This document shows positions 25,377 through 34,316 of a DNA stretch of 64,000 nucleotides, piece after piece. This DNA is from Dinoroseobacter sp965279125. GTDB taxonomy: Bacteria > Pseudomonadota > Alphaproteobacteria > Rhodobacterales > Rhodobacteraceae. The notes beneath the pieces were generated by a model. It searched no databases, was not told the DNA's origin, and saw only the letters and a list, made by a program, of their open reading frames with translations. The stretch spans positions 1 to 64,000 of the forward strand of contig CBDIHL010000042.1 in assembly GCA_965279125.1 (NCBI GenBank). Direction: 5' to 3'. The position numbers were made by a program, and so were the translations under genes. Numbering within the stretch: position 1 is the first letter of the stretch; every line of letters starts with the position of its first letter.

Positions 25377-25411
25377 TGCTGGCACGGAACTTCCGGCTGA
25401 CGTTTTGCAGG

Positions 25412-25439
25412 GGCCGCGCAATTGGGTTGCGCGGCCTTT
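25412..25439 (+). terminator. Terminator after the lipoprotein gene
   Basis: GGCCGCGCAA (25412-25421) pairs with TTGCGCGGCC (25427-25436), loop TTGGG, then TTTGCTTTTCC. It ends the OmpA-like/lipoprotein transcript and sets off the phoH operon. Confidence 0.8.
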
Positions 25440-25558
25440 GCTTTTCCTGGCGCGTGCTCCATGTCGCTTTTGTGAAATTGCCCCGCCCTAGCGCCTTTGG
25501 CCTTGCCCCCGACGCACCGCCCGTTGCACCGTTCCTTTAGACAAAACGGAGTTTCCAT

Positions 25559-26587
25559 TTGGCATCCATGCCCCTGCCCCCGCTGACCGCAGTTGCGCCT
25601 GCCCCCGAGCGGGTGGTCGAGTTTCCCGACACACAAAACCTCAACCGCCACCTGATCGACCTGTGCGGCGAGTTTGACCGCAACCTCGCCCAGATCGAGC
25701 ACCAGCTTGGCGTGCAGATCACCCGGCGCGGCTCGGTCATGGCGATCCATGGCGAAGGCGACGCGCAGGCCAAGGCCGAAGGGGTGCTGCACGGCCTCTA
25801 TCAACGCGTCGCGCAAGGCCGCGGGATCGAGCCCGGCGATATCGACGGCATGATCCGGCTGGGCGAGACGGCAACCGTGACGGGTAGCCAGCCCGGCGAT
25901 CAGAAGGAAATGTTCAAGGCGGGCAAGTTGGAACTGCGCACCCGCAAGAAGGTCATCGGCCCCCGGACGCAGGCGCAGAAGGAGTATGTCCAGTCCTTGC
26001 TGAACAACGAGCTGGGCTTTGGCATCGGTCCGGCGGGCACCGGCAAGACCTACTTGGCCGTGGCTGTGGGCGTGTCGATGTTTCTGGAAGGCAAGGTCGA
26101 CAAGATCATCCTGTCGCGCCCGGCGGTCGAGGCGGGCGAGCGTCTGGGCTTTTTGCCGGGTGATCTGAAAGACAAGGTCGATCCCTATATGCAGCCGCTT
26201 TACGACGCGCTGAATGACTTTCTGCCGGGCCAGCAGATGGCCAAGCTGGTCGAGGATAAACGGATCGAGATCGCGCCCTTGGCCTTCATGCGCGGACGAA
26301 CGTTGTCGAATGCCTTTGTCGTGCTGGACGAAGCGCAGAACGCGACCACGATGCAGATGAAGATGTTTCTGACCCGGCTTGGCGAAGGCTCGCGGATGGT
26401 GATCACCGGGGACCGGACGCAGGTGGATTTGCCGCGCGGCGTCACCTCGGGCCTGCGCGATGCGGAGGCGATTTTGACGGGCGTCAAAGGCGTCTCCTTT
26501 TCCTATTTCACCTCGAAGGATGTCGTGCGACACCCCCTCGTGGCCCGGATCATCGAGGCCTATGAGGGTGCGGAGGCGCAAGGTTAA
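25559..26587 (+). CDS. phoH: PhoH family protein
   Basis: 342 residues; the N-terminal part (about 1-120) is a putative KH-like region and the C-terminal P-loop NTPase has Walker A GPAGTGKTYLA and Walker B FVVLDEAQN. PhoH/YbeZ proteins are ATPases found beside ybeY and act in rRNA maturation and phosphate-stress responses. It begins at TTG 25559 with CGGAG upstream; the alternative start is ATG 25568. It is followed by a phosphotransferase and ybeY, the last being its usual partner. Confidence 0.93.
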   Translation: MASMPLPPLTAVAPAPERVVEFPDTQNLNRHLIDLCGEFDRNLAQIEHQLGVQITRRGSVMAIHGEGDAQAKAEGVLHGLYQRVAQGRGIEPGDIDGMIRLGETATVTGSQPGDQKEMFKAGKLELRTRKKVIGPRTQAQKEYVQSLLNNELGFGIGPAGTGKTYLAVAVGVSMFLEGKVDKIILSRPAVEAGERLGFLPGDLKDKVDPYMQPLYDALNDFLPGQQMAKLVEDKRIEIAPLAFMRGRTLSNAFVVLDEAQNATTMQMKMFLTRLGEGSRMVITGDRTQVDLPRGVTSGLRDAEAILTGVKGVSFSYFTSKDVVRHPLVARIIEAYEGAEAQG

Positions 26588-26589
26588 CC

Positions 26590-27636
26590 ATTTCGAAATT
26601 AGCGATCCCTGAAAGGCCGGAGGGGTTTACCCCCGACTGGCTAAGCGCCGCGTTGGGCGAGGCTGTGAGTTCGGTCGAGGTCACGCGCATCGGGCAGGAA
26701 GAGGGCTTCACGGGCGGGGGCCTCTACCGCTTGGCGATGCCGGGGCGCTCGCTGGTCGCCAAAGTCTCGCCGGTCGAGCCAGAGATGCGCGCCCGGTTTG
26801 CCGTTGCGAATGCGCGCGAGGTCACATTCTACACCGACTGGTCCGAAGGCCTGCCCGTCCCGGTCGCGCATTACGGCGACTTTGACGCGGCAACTGGCGC
26901 GAGTGTGTTGGTGCTGGACGATCTGGGCGACGCGCGCTCGGTCCCGTTTGTCGAAGGGCTGTGGCCGCGCGATGTGGCCTCGGTGGTCGCGGCTTTTGCC
27001 AAGGTGCATGCCGCGTGGTGGAATGCGCCTGAGTTAGAGACCCTCAGCGGGGCGGCGATCTTGGACGAATTCACCATGTCCGACCCGTGGCCCGCCTATG
27101 TCGAGACCGTCGCGGCCATGTTGCCCGACGTGGTGATCCCGCCGGAATTCATCACGCTTGGGGACTACGCCGCCGCGCACTCGGCCGAGATCTTGCACCA
27201 CATGAAGGAACAAGGTCCGCTGACCGTGCTGCACCGCGATCCGCAGCTGGACAATATCCTGTTTGCCGAAGACGGTGCCGCTTTGCTGATCGACTGGCAG
27301 ATTTTCGGCAAGGGGCGGGGGACGTGGGATCTGGCGTATTTCCTGATTTCCTCCGTGCCGTCCGTGCGCCGCCGCAAGCACGAGCGCACATGGGTGGAGG
27401 CGTATCATGCCGCCTTGGTCGAACAGGGTGTTGCGGGCTATAGCCTTGAGGACTGCTGGCGCGACTACCTACGCTCGGTCCTGGCCAAGCTGTTCGTGAC
27501 CGTGGTGGCGACGGTGGAGCTTGATAACTCCACCCCCCATAAGCGCGCCTACCGACGGGCGGATCTGGCGCGGTTGATGGCGTTTATCAAGGATCACCAA
27601 CTCACCCCTGCGCTTTGGGATTTCAGCAATGATTGA
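26590..27636 (+). CDS. Aminoglycoside/choline phosphotransferase-family protein (probable ATT start)
   Basis: 348 residues if it starts at ATT 26590, two bases after the phoH stop; 327 if at TTG 26653. Between an in-frame TGA at 26563 and TTG 26653 there is no ATG, GTG or TTG, yet residues before TTG 26653 (IPERPEGFTPDWLSAALGEA) read as a normal family N-terminus. AAGG stands six bases before ATT. The kinase core has LHRDPQLDNILF (catalytic Asp and Asn) and LLIDWQIFGKGRG (metal Asp), typical of the APH fold that phosphorylates small molecules. The substrate is unknown. The stop overlaps ybeY by 8 bases. Confidence 0.75.
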   Translation: MSKLAIPERPEGFTPDWLSAALGEAVSSVEVTRIGQEEGFTGGGLYRLAMPGRSLVAKVSPVEPEMRARFAVANAREVTFYTDWSEGLPVPVAHYGDFDAATGASVLVLDDLGDARSVPFVEGLWPRDVASVVAAFAKVHAAWWNAPELETLSGAAILDEFTMSDPWPAYVETVAAMLPDVVIPPEFITLGDYAAAHSAEILHHMKEQGPLTVLHRDPQLDNILFAEDGAALLIDWQIFGKGRGTWDLAYFLISSVPSVRRRKHERTWVEAYHAALVEQGVAGYSLEDCWRDYLRSVLAKLFVTVVATVELDNSTPHKRAYRRADLARLMAFIKDHQLTPALWDFSND

Positions 27637-28120
27637 CGTGATGATCGAGGCCGAGGCTTGGGACGAAAAAGCCCTGACCGGATGGGCGGAGCGCGCGTCG
27701 GATGCGACCTTACAACATCTGGGCCTGAACCCATGGACCTTCGAGATCGTCCTACTGGCCTGCGATGACGCCCGCATCACCGAGCTGAACGGCGATTTCC
27801 GCGACAAGCCCACGGCGACGAATGTGCTCAGTTGGCCAAGCGACGAGCGCGCGGCAGAGATGCCCGGTGGCGTTCCGACCCTGCCAGAGGATGAAGAACT
27901 GGGCGATATCGCGATTGCCTACGAGACCTGCGCGCGTGAAGCGAAGGCCCAAGGTAAGGACTTCGAAACCCATGTGATCCATCTTTTGGTCCACGGAACC
28001 CTGCATCTGTTGGGTTATGACCACATATCCGACGAAGATGCGGCCCTTATGGAGGGGCTGGAGGTGGAAATACTTGGCAAACTGGGCATTCCAGACCCAT
28101 ATAATAGGGCAACCGCGTAA
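27629..28120 (+). CDS. ybeY: rRNA maturation endoribonuclease YbeY
   Basis: 163 residues. The metal site HLLVHGTLHLLGYDH (HxxxHxxxxxH) is complete. YbeY trims the 16S rRNA 3' end and takes part in 70S quality control. ATG 27629 overlaps the phosphotransferase gene and lies within the phoH-ybeY-corC-lnt block, as in most proteobacteria. Confidence 0.95.
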   Translation: MIDVMIEAEAWDEKALTGWAERASDATLQHLGLNPWTFEIVLLACDDARITELNGDFRDKPTATNVLSWPSDERAAEMPGGVPTLPEDEELGDIAIAYETCAREAKAQGKDFETHVIHLLVHGTLHLLGYDHISDEDAALMEGLEVEILGKLGIPDPYNRATA

Positions 28121-28147
28121 ATCGCGGCGATCAACCGGAAAGGACCG

Positions 28148-29059
28148 ATGGGCGACAGCATAGACCCGTCGTCTGGGGCAGCGCAGAGCGCGCTTGACCA
28201 GACCGACACCAAATCCCCTGCCCCGCAGGACGGATTGTTCACGCGGCTGCGGAAAGCCATTTGGCCGCCCGAGCGCGATCCCTCAGACATCACCGATGCG
28301 TCTGACCCTGCCCCACGTCTTGTGGCCGGGGTCGTTGGCATGGGCAACCTGCGCCATATGCGCGTCGAGGATGTCGCCGTGCCGCGCGCCGAGATTGTTG
28401 CGGTGCCCTCAGATATCGGACTGGCCGAGCTGGTCGATGTGTTTCAGGAAAGCGGCTCGACCCGTTTGCCGGTCTTCTCGCGCACATTGGACACGCCGAT
28501 TGGCCTGATCCACCTGAAAGATCTGGCGCTCAATTACGGCTTCAACGGCAAGCCCACGAAATTCAGCCTCAAGGGGATGGTGCGGCCTTTGCTTTACGCC
28601 CCCCCATCGATGCCCATCGGCGTGCTGTTGCAAAAGATGCAGAGCGAACGGATGCATATGGCGCTTGTCATCGACGAGTATGGCGGCGTGGACGGCCTAG
28701 TGACCATCGAGGACCTGATCGAACAGGTCGTTGGCGAGATCGAGGATGAGCATGACGAGCCGGAAGATCAGCTGTGGACCCGCGAAAAGCCCGGTTGCTA
28801 TCTGGTGCAAGCCAAAGCGCCGCTGGAGGAGTTGACCGAAGAATTGGGCCTGAAACTCAGCCCCGAGGAAACGGATGAAGAGATCGATACGCTGGGCGGT
28901 CTTGTGTTCGTGCTGCTGGGCCGTGTGCCTGCCCGCGGCGAGGTGATCCCCCACGATAGCGGCGCGCAGTTCGAGATCGTCGATGCCGATGCGCGCAAGA
29001 TCAAACGCATCCGCGTGCGCCTGTCGGGCGCAGCCCTTGCAGCGGCGGCGGCTGAATAG
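28148..29059 (+). CDS. CorC/HlyC-type hemolysin-family protein (CBS domains)
   Basis: 303 residues. Two CBS domains span about 75-195 (for example LVDVFQESGSTRLPVFSRT and GVLLQKMQSERMHMALVIDEYGG), and the C-terminal CorC/HlyC domain (about 205-290) includes LEELTEELGLKL and DTLGGLVFVLLGRVP. It lacks the DUF21 membrane domain, so it is of the CorC type, soluble, and implicated in Mg2+/Co2+ handling. AAAGGA precedes ATG 28148. It is five bases upstream of lnt. Confidence 0.9.
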   Translation: MGDSIDPSSGAAQSALDQTDTKSPAPQDGLFTRLRKAIWPPERDPSDITDASDPAPRLVAGVVGMGNLRHMRVEDVAVPRAEIVAVPSDIGLAELVDVFQESGSTRLPVFSRTLDTPIGLIHLKDLALNYGFNGKPTKFSLKGMVRPLLYAPPSMPIGVLLQKMQSERMHMALVIDEYGGVDGLVTIEDLIEQVVGEIEDEHDEPEDQLWTREKPGCYLVQAKAPLEELTEELGLKLSPEETDEEIDTLGGLVFVLLGRVPARGEVIPHDSGAQFEIVDADARKIKRIRVRLSGAALAAAAAE

Positions 29060-29064
29060 CGCGG

Positions 29065-30543
29065 ATGATCCCCCCTCGGGTAACTCGGCTTGGCCTTGCG
29101 GCGCTTGGGGGCGGTTTGATGGCGATGGGCCATGCACCGTTTTCAATGCCGTGGATTGCCTTGGCGGGCTTGCTTGCGCTGTTCGCCGCCGTCGAAAAAG
29201 CGCGCACGCCCCGCCAAACCGCTTGGGCCGCCTGGCTCGGCGGTGCGGTCTATTTCGGCATCGTCATGCACTGGATCGTCGAGCCATTTCAGGTCGATGC
29301 CGCGCGCCATGGCTGGATGGCGCCCTTTGCGCTGGTGTTCTTGGCGGGTGGTTTGGCGCTGTTCTGGGGTCTTGCGGGCTGGATCGCAGGACGGTTTGAG
29401 GCGCGCCGCCCACTTGTGTTCGCATTGGTTTTGACGGCTGTCGAAGTGTTGCGCTCGGTCATCTTCACTGGCCTGCCGTGGGGTTTGATCGGCGGCATCT
29501 GGATCGACGGTGCGGCGGCGGCGTGGCTGGCGTGGATCGGCCCGCATGGGTTGGGCTTGCTGACGCTGCTGGCCCCGGCGGGCTTTTTCATGATGATGCG
29601 GGTGAACCCCTCCTTAAGCGCCGCACCTTTCGTGTTGATCCCCCTCGCCCTGACCGCGACGGGTTTGCTGCAATTGCCTGCCCCGGTTGCCGGTGCCGAT
29701 GCCCCCACCGTGCGGCTGATCCAGCCAAACGCGCCCCAGCACCTGAAATGGGATCCGGACTGGACCCCCGTCTTCTACCGTCGCCAGTTGGAGATGACCG
29801 CCGAAGCGGGTGCACCCGATCTGACGATCTGGCCCGAAACAGCCGTCGCGTTGCGCTTTGCGGGCAACTCGAACGCTTTGACCGAGATATCAAATGCCGC
29901 AGGCGGCAGGCCCGTGATCCTTGGCCTGAACCGGTTTGAAGGCAGGCGCATTTTCAACACCGCGATTGCCCTCGGCCAGGATGGGGAGATCACCGCTCAA
30001 TACGAGAAGGCCCATCTGGTGCCCTTCGGGGAATACGTGCCTTTTGGCGATCTGATGGCGGATTTCGGCATCTCGGGCTTGGCCACGCGCGACGGTTTTG
30101 GCTACACCGCCGGGCCGGGACCTGCCTTGATGGATCTCGGCCCGATGGGGATGGCCTTGCCGCTAATCTGTTACGAGGCGATCTTTCCGGGCTTTGGACG
30201 CGCGCTGAGCCGTGATGCGCGGTTCATGCTGCATCTGACCAACGACGCGTGGTTCGGCAATTTCGCGGGACCGCAACAGCACCTCGATCTGGCACGGATG
30301 CGCGCGCGCGAGCGGGGCGTTCCGGTGGTGCGTGCGGCCAATACGGGCGTGTCTGCGGTGATTGATGCACGCGGTGGAATCGCAGGCAGCCTTGCGCTGG
30401 ATGAGACCGGATTTCTGGATGTGAGCCTGCCGCCACGGCTGCCCCCGACGGTTTATGCCAGATGGGGCGATCTTCCTTTCGGTGTGATCTGGCTCTGTTG
30501 TGCGCTTGCAGCATTTGCGCGCAGGCCGCGCCGCACCAATTGA
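29065..30543 (+). CDS. lnt: Apolipoprotein N-acyltransferase
   Basis: 492 residues; an inner-membrane enzyme that adds the third acyl chain to lipoproteins. About eight N-terminal helices (residues 5-215) precede the periplasmic nitrilase domain (about 220-460), which has the Glu-Lys-Cys triad: Glu in IWPETAVALRF, Lys in YEKAHLVPFGEYVPFG and Cys in LICYEAIFPGFG. Final helix at the C-terminus. It follows corC with a 5-base gap and precedes the metK riboswitch. Confidence 0.96.
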   Translation: MIPPRVTRLGLAALGGGLMAMGHAPFSMPWIALAGLLALFAAVEKARTPRQTAWAAWLGGAVYFGIVMHWIVEPFQVDAARHGWMAPFALVFLAGGLALFWGLAGWIAGRFEARRPLVFALVLTAVEVLRSVIFTGLPWGLIGGIWIDGAAAAWLAWIGPHGLGLLTLLAPAGFFMMMRVNPSLSAAPFVLIPLALTATGLLQLPAPVAGADAPTVRLIQPNAPQHLKWDPDWTPVFYRRQLEMTAEAGAPDLTIWPETAVALRFAGNSNALTEISNAAGGRPVILGLNRFEGRRIFNTAIALGQDGEITAQYEKAHLVPFGEYVPFGDLMADFGISGLATRDGFGYTAGPGPALMDLGPMGMALPLICYEAIFPGFGRALSRDARFMLHLTNDAWFGNFAGPQQHLDLARMRARERGVPVVRAANTGVSAVIDARGGIAGSLALDETGFLDVSLPPRLPPTVYARWGDLPFGVIWLCCALAAFARRPRRTN

Positions 30544-30582
30544 CCGCTTGCAGGCTGGCGTATAAGCGCTGTCCATTCTTCC

Positions 30583-30627
30583 GGCACAACGGCTTCCTGA
30601 CGTGCGCGGATTATACCAATTGGAGCA
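30583..30627 (+). ncRNA. SAM-SAH riboswitch
   Basis: Between lnt and metK the sequence GGCACAACGGCTTCCTGACG (from 30583) continues TGCGCGGATTATACCAATTGGAGCA and ends seven bases before the metK ATG. It matches the SAM-SAH riboswitch, a small H-type pseudoknot known from Rhodobacterales upstream of metK: GCAC/GUGC closes the first helix, and the loop GCUUCC pairs with GGAGC, which is the metK ribosome-binding site. Ligand binding should hide the GGAG and reduce SAM synthetase production. Identification is by remembered consensus. Confidence 0.9.
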
Positions 30628-30633
30628 CTATTC

Positions 30634-31812
30634 ATGGCACGCGATAGCTACCTGTTCACCTCGGAATCCGTCTCCGAGGGGCACCCCGATAAAGTATGCG
30701 ACCGGATCTCGGACGCCGTTCTCGACGCCTTTTTGGCCGAAGACCCCCTCGCGCGCGTTGCCGCCGAGACCTTCGCCACCACCAACCGCGTTGTCATTGG
30801 CGGCGAAGTTGGCCTGACCGACCAGACCAAACTGGCCGAGTATATGGGCAAGATCGACCAGATCGCCCGCGACTGCATCAAGGACATTGGCTACGAGCAG
30901 GACAAGTTCCACTGGAACACCTGCGAGGTCACCAACCTGCTGCACGAGCAATCCGCCCATATCGCCCAAGGCGTGACCGGCGAGCAGGGCGACGAGGGCG
31001 CTGGCGACCAGGGCATTATGTTCGGCTATGCCTGCACCGAGACGCCTGACCTGATGCCCGCCCCGATCCAGTACAGCCACGCGATTCTGCGCCGTCTGGC
31101 CGAAGTGCGCAAGAACGGCACCGAGCCGACGCTTGGCCCGGACGCGAAATCGCAGCTGTCGGTGCGCTACGAGAACGGTGTGCCGGTTGGCGTCTCCTCG
31201 ATCGTTTTGTCCACCCAGCACCTCGATGCCAGCATGACCAGCGCCGACGTGCGCGCCGTGGTCGAGCCTTATATCCTTGAGACGCTACCAGAGGGGTGGG
31301 TCGATGCCAGCACCGAATGGCACGTGAACCCCACCGGCAAGTTCGTCATTGGCGGGCCTGATGGCGACGCGGGCCTGACTGGGCGCAAGATCATCGTGGA
31401 CACTTATGGTGGTGCGGCCCCGCATGGTGGCGGCGCGTTCTCGGGCAAAGACCCGACCAAGGTGGACCGCTCGGCCGCCTATGCCGCGCGTTATTTGGCG
31501 AAGAACGTTGTGGCGGCGGGTCTTGCCACGCGCTGCACGATCCAGCTGAGCTACGCGATTGGTGTGGCCAAGCCGCTGTCGATCTATGCCAACACCCATG
31601 GGACTGGCACCGTGTCCGAGGAGTCGATTGAGAAGGCAGTTGCACAAGCAATGGACCTGACCCCGCGCGGCATTCGCACCCATCTGGGCATGAACAAGCC
31701 GATCTATGCGCGCACGGCGGCCTATGGTCACTTCGGGCGCACGCCTGAAGCTGATGGTGGCTTCTCGTGGGAGAAAGCCGATCTGGTCGAGGCGCTGAAA
31801 TCCGCCGTTTGA
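30634..31812 (+). CDS. metK: S-adenosylmethionine synthetase
   Basis: 392 residues, making SAM from ATP and methionine. GHPDKVCDRISDAVLDAF is the N-terminal metal/ATP motif, GDQGIMFGYACTET and GGAAPHGGGAFSGKDPTKVD are family blocks. It is controlled by the SAM-SAH riboswitch whose pseudoknot overlaps its ribosome-binding site. The stop codon TGA (31810-31812) is part of the stem TGATCTG-AGA-CAGATCA (31810-31826), followed by a long inverted repeat. Confidence 0.97.
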   Translation: MARDSYLFTSESVSEGHPDKVCDRISDAVLDAFLAEDPLARVAAETFATTNRVVIGGEVGLTDQTKLAEYMGKIDQIARDCIKDIGYEQDKFHWNTCEVTNLLHEQSAHIAQGVTGEQGDEGAGDQGIMFGYACTETPDLMPAPIQYSHAILRRLAEVRKNGTEPTLGPDAKSQLSVRYENGVPVGVSSIVLSTQHLDASMTSADVRAVVEPYILETLPEGWVDASTEWHVNPTGKFVIGGPDGDAGLTGRKIIVDTYGGAAPHGGGAFSGKDPTKVDRSAAYAARYLAKNVVAAGLATRCTIQLSYAIGVAKPLSIYANTHGTGTVSEESIEKAVAQAMDLTPRGIRTHLGMNKPIYARTAAYGHFGRTPEADGGFSWEKADLVEALKSAV

Positions 31813-31840
31813 TCTGAGACAGATCAGAAATTTGAGAGAG

Positions 31841-31917
31841 GGGCGTGCCGCAGGGTGCGCCCTTTTTTCGTATCCCTTGCCCAGAAAAGGAAAAAGGGCG
31901 CGCCCTGCGGCACGCCC
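31841..31917. terminator. Long inverted repeat between metK and dctM
   Basis: A GGGCGTGCCGCAGGG arm begins at 31841 and pairs with the arm ending at 31917, about 27 base pairs with one mismatch and one bulge. Each arm also holds its own short hairpin (GGGTGCGCCC at 31854-31863 and GGGCGCGCCC at 31896-31905) next to T or A tracts, so it can act as a terminator for both convergent transcripts. Confidence 0.8.
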
Positions 31918-31946
31918 TTTCTTAAGCTTTCTGGCAAGCTGCCTCG

Positions 31947-33395
31947 CTAGTTTCCGTAGGCCACTGCTGGCAACCATGTCGCCAAAGCCGGGAAGGCGAA
32001 TACGATGCCAAGCCCCATAATTTGCAGCAACACGAAGGGGATAACGCCCTTGTAGATGTGGCCAAGTGTGACCCCCGGTGGACAGACGCCTTTCAAGTAG
32101 AACAGCGCAAACCCGACCGGCGGCGTTAAGAAACTGGTTTGTAACGTCACCGCCACCAGAATGGCGAACCACACGACCTCTGGATTGCGCACCACATCGA
32201 AGCCCGGAACCATCAGCTCTAGCCCAAGGATGATCGGCAACATCAACGGCATGATGATGATGGTGATCTCGATCCAGTCCAGCAGGAAGCCCAAGAGGAA
32301 CACGATGAACAAGATGAACAGAACCACGTGATACGGGTTGTCGAAGGAGTTGCCGACAAGGTGCTGCACGATCTCGTCCCCGCCGTAGCGGCGCAGAACG
32401 AAGGCAAAGAAGTTCGCCGCGAGGAAGATGCCCACGATATAGCCCGAGGTGTTCAGGGTGGATCGTGAGACCTCCTTCAAGACCTTGAAGTTCAGCTTGC
32501 CGTTCACCAGCGCCAATAATGTGGCCCCGAGCGCCCCCAAACCTGAGGCCTCCGTCGGTGTCGCAAAGCCCGCGAAGATGGAGCCGAGCACAACGAGGAT
32601 CAGGAACATCGGTGGCACAACAGCCAACATCACATCCTTGACCACGTCCCAGCCAACCTCGTCCGTCTTTGCGGGCGGAGGCATCGAGGAGGGGCTGAGG
32701 ATGCCGAACACGACGATGAAGATGATATACAGCACACCCAGCAACAGGCCCGGGAACAGCGCACCCATGAACAAATCACCCAGCGAGATGGCCAGCTGGT
32801 CCGACATGATCACCAGCATGATCGACGGTGGGATCAAGATGCCCAAGGTTCCTGCCGAAGCAATCGTGCCCGTCGCGATGGGTTTGGAGTAGTTCTGCTG
32901 CATCATCTGCGGCAGCGCCATCAGGCCCAGCAGCGTCACAGAAGCCCCGATCACGCCGGTGGAAGCCGCAAGGATGATCCCGATCAACATAACCGTCAGG
33001 GACAGACCGCCCTTAAGGCCACCAAAAAGCTTCTGCATCGAATGCATCATACGCTGCGCCACACCGGACTGGTCCAGCATCAGGCCCATGAAGATGAACA
33101 TCGGAAGCGCCACAAGAACCGGGTTCTTCACGATGTTACCGAACAGACGTCCCGACAACGCGCCGAGGCGCTGATAGTCGATGCCGGTGCGGTCAAACTC
33201 GATGATATCGCGGAAGCTGGCGCGGAACGGATCAAGGAAGATCTCGGCGAACAGCGCGAAGATCAGGCTGATACCGACCAGCGCGAAGGCCACCGGGATG
33301 CCGCGAAACAGCAGGAAGATGAAGCCAAGGAACATCGCCAACACGGCGAGTTCGTTGAGCGTTAGGAAATTACCTATGAAGTCTAGGATGAACAA
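31947..33395 (-). CDS. dctM: TRAP transporter large permease (DctM)
   Basis: 482 residues and about twelve helices; the membrane channel subunit of a tripartite ATP-independent periplasmic transporter, which uses a Na+ gradient. AASTGVIGASVTLLGLMALP and GTLGILIPPSIMLVIMSDQ match the large-permease motifs. It is longer than classical DctM (about 426) because of extra loops, as in the TakP/FcbT-type permeases. It ends the operon DctP-DctQ-DctM, next to the small subunit with 3 bases between. Confidence 0.93.
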   Translation of the reverse strand: MFILDFIGNFLTLNELAVLAMFLGFIFLLFRGIPVAFALVGISLIFALFAEIFLDPFRASFRDIIEFDRTGIDYQRLGALSGRLFGNIVKNPVLVALPMFIFMGLMLDQSGVAQRMMHSMQKLFGGLKGGLSLTVMLIGIILAASTGVIGASVTLLGLMALPQMMQQNYSKPIATGTIASAGTLGILIPPSIMLVIMSDQLAISLGDLFMGALFPGLLLGVLYIIFIVVFGILSPSSMPPPAKTDEVGWDVVKDVMLAVVPPMFLILVVLGSIFAGFATPTEASGLGALGATLLALVNGKLNFKVLKEVSRSTLNTSGYIVGIFLAANFFAFVLRRYGGDEIVQHLVGNSFDNPYHVVLFILFIVFLLGFLLDWIEITIIIMPLMLPIILGLELMVPGFDVVRNPEVVWFAILVAVTLQTSFLTPPVGFALFYLKGVCPPGVTLGHIYKGVIPFVLLQIMGLGIVFAFPALATWLPAVAYGN

Positions 33396-33398
33396 CGA

Positions 33399-34202
33399 TT
33401 AGCCCTCCGCCTTGTCGCCGCGGTCCATAAGACGCGCGATGCCAATGACGAGGATCGTCAGAACAAGGGTGATGATGATGGTGTACTTGACCTCTTCGAC
33501 GCCGATCTCGATCTCGTCAAAGATCCAGTGCCGCCCGATTTCACGGTTGGTCACGTCGCTTGGGGTCGTCAGGCGCAGCCCCCACCAGATCGTATAAAAG
33601 ACGACGAGGTTGATGGCGAACATGGTCGCGGGGAAGGCATAGAGAAGTTTCTTCCAAAGCACCGGCTTGGTCAGGCGCGAGAGAAACCGGGTATAGGCCC
33701 CCCAGCAGGCAAGCGCGATCAACAGAAACGACAGGTTCATGAAGACCTTAAGGATCCACAAGTTGTGCAGACCGTTGGGGCTGTCAGAGCCCTCGTCAGC
33801 GACAACCGAGCTGATCGCATAAGGGATCGTAATGTCCCAGCACAGAATGATGAAGGGCAAGAACAGCCATGCAACGCCAAAGATCTCGATCTTGGTCTGC
33901 TTCTCGCGGCTGAAATTGTCGAAGAAGATGTCCACGCGCACATGACTGTTGGTCGTAACCGCGTAGCCAATGCCCACAAGAACGGCCATGCCGTAAAGCC
34001 ACCACTGAAAATCATCAAGCCAGGCTTGGTTCATACCCGCCCCGCGCAGGAACACCTGTGCGACGATTGCGATCATCAAGATGGGGAACAGCCAAGCGGC
34101 GATGTTGGAGAGACCGACAATCACGCGGTCAATGCGGTTATGTTCGGCACGGTCGACCTCGCCCGGGTCTGACAGTTTCACGAGCTCTTCAGCGGATTCC
34201 AT
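33399..34202 (-). CDS. dctQ: TRAP transporter small permease (DctQ)
   Basis: 267 residues, bigger than typical DctQ (about 160-190), with around six helices; FQWWLYGMAVLVGIGYAVTTNSHVRVD is the DctQ core with the conserved Trp and HVRVD motif. The extended loop is shared by small subunits of the mannitol/chloroaromatic (TakP, FcbT) group. It partners the large permease gene. Strand and spacing indicate one operon. Confidence 0.9.
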   Translation of the reverse strand: MESAEELVKLSDPGEVDRAEHNRIDRVIVGLSNIAAWLFPILMIAIVAQVFLRGAGMNQAWLDDFQWWLYGMAVLVGIGYAVTTNSHVRVDIFFDNFSREKQTKIEIFGVAWLFLPFIILCWDITIPYAISSVVADEGSDSPNGLHNLWILKVFMNLSFLLIALACWGAYTRFLSRLTKPVLWKKLLYAFPATMFAINLVVFYTIWWGLRLTTPSDVTNREIGRHWIFDEIEIGVEEVKYTIIITLVLTILVIGIARLMDRGDKAEG

Positions 34203-34266
34203 GCGACATCCAGTATAGTTGGGTGTTTGTAAGGGCTAATCGACGGTCTTCGCGCGATTAGCGAAA

Positions 34267-34296
34267 GGCCGGGGCACGTCTGTCTGCGCCCCGGCC
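34267..34296 (-). terminator. Intercistronic hairpin between dctP and dctQ
   Basis: GGCCGGGGC (34267-34275) pairs with GCCCCGGCC (34288-34296), followed on the minus strand by only TTTCGC. A second weaker stem CTAATCG/CGATTAG is at 34236-34261. As a weak terminator it would let dctP be expressed more than the permeases, which is common for binding proteins. Confidence 0.6.
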
Positions 34297-34316
34297 AAAG
34301 TCGTTAGCCTACGCGA

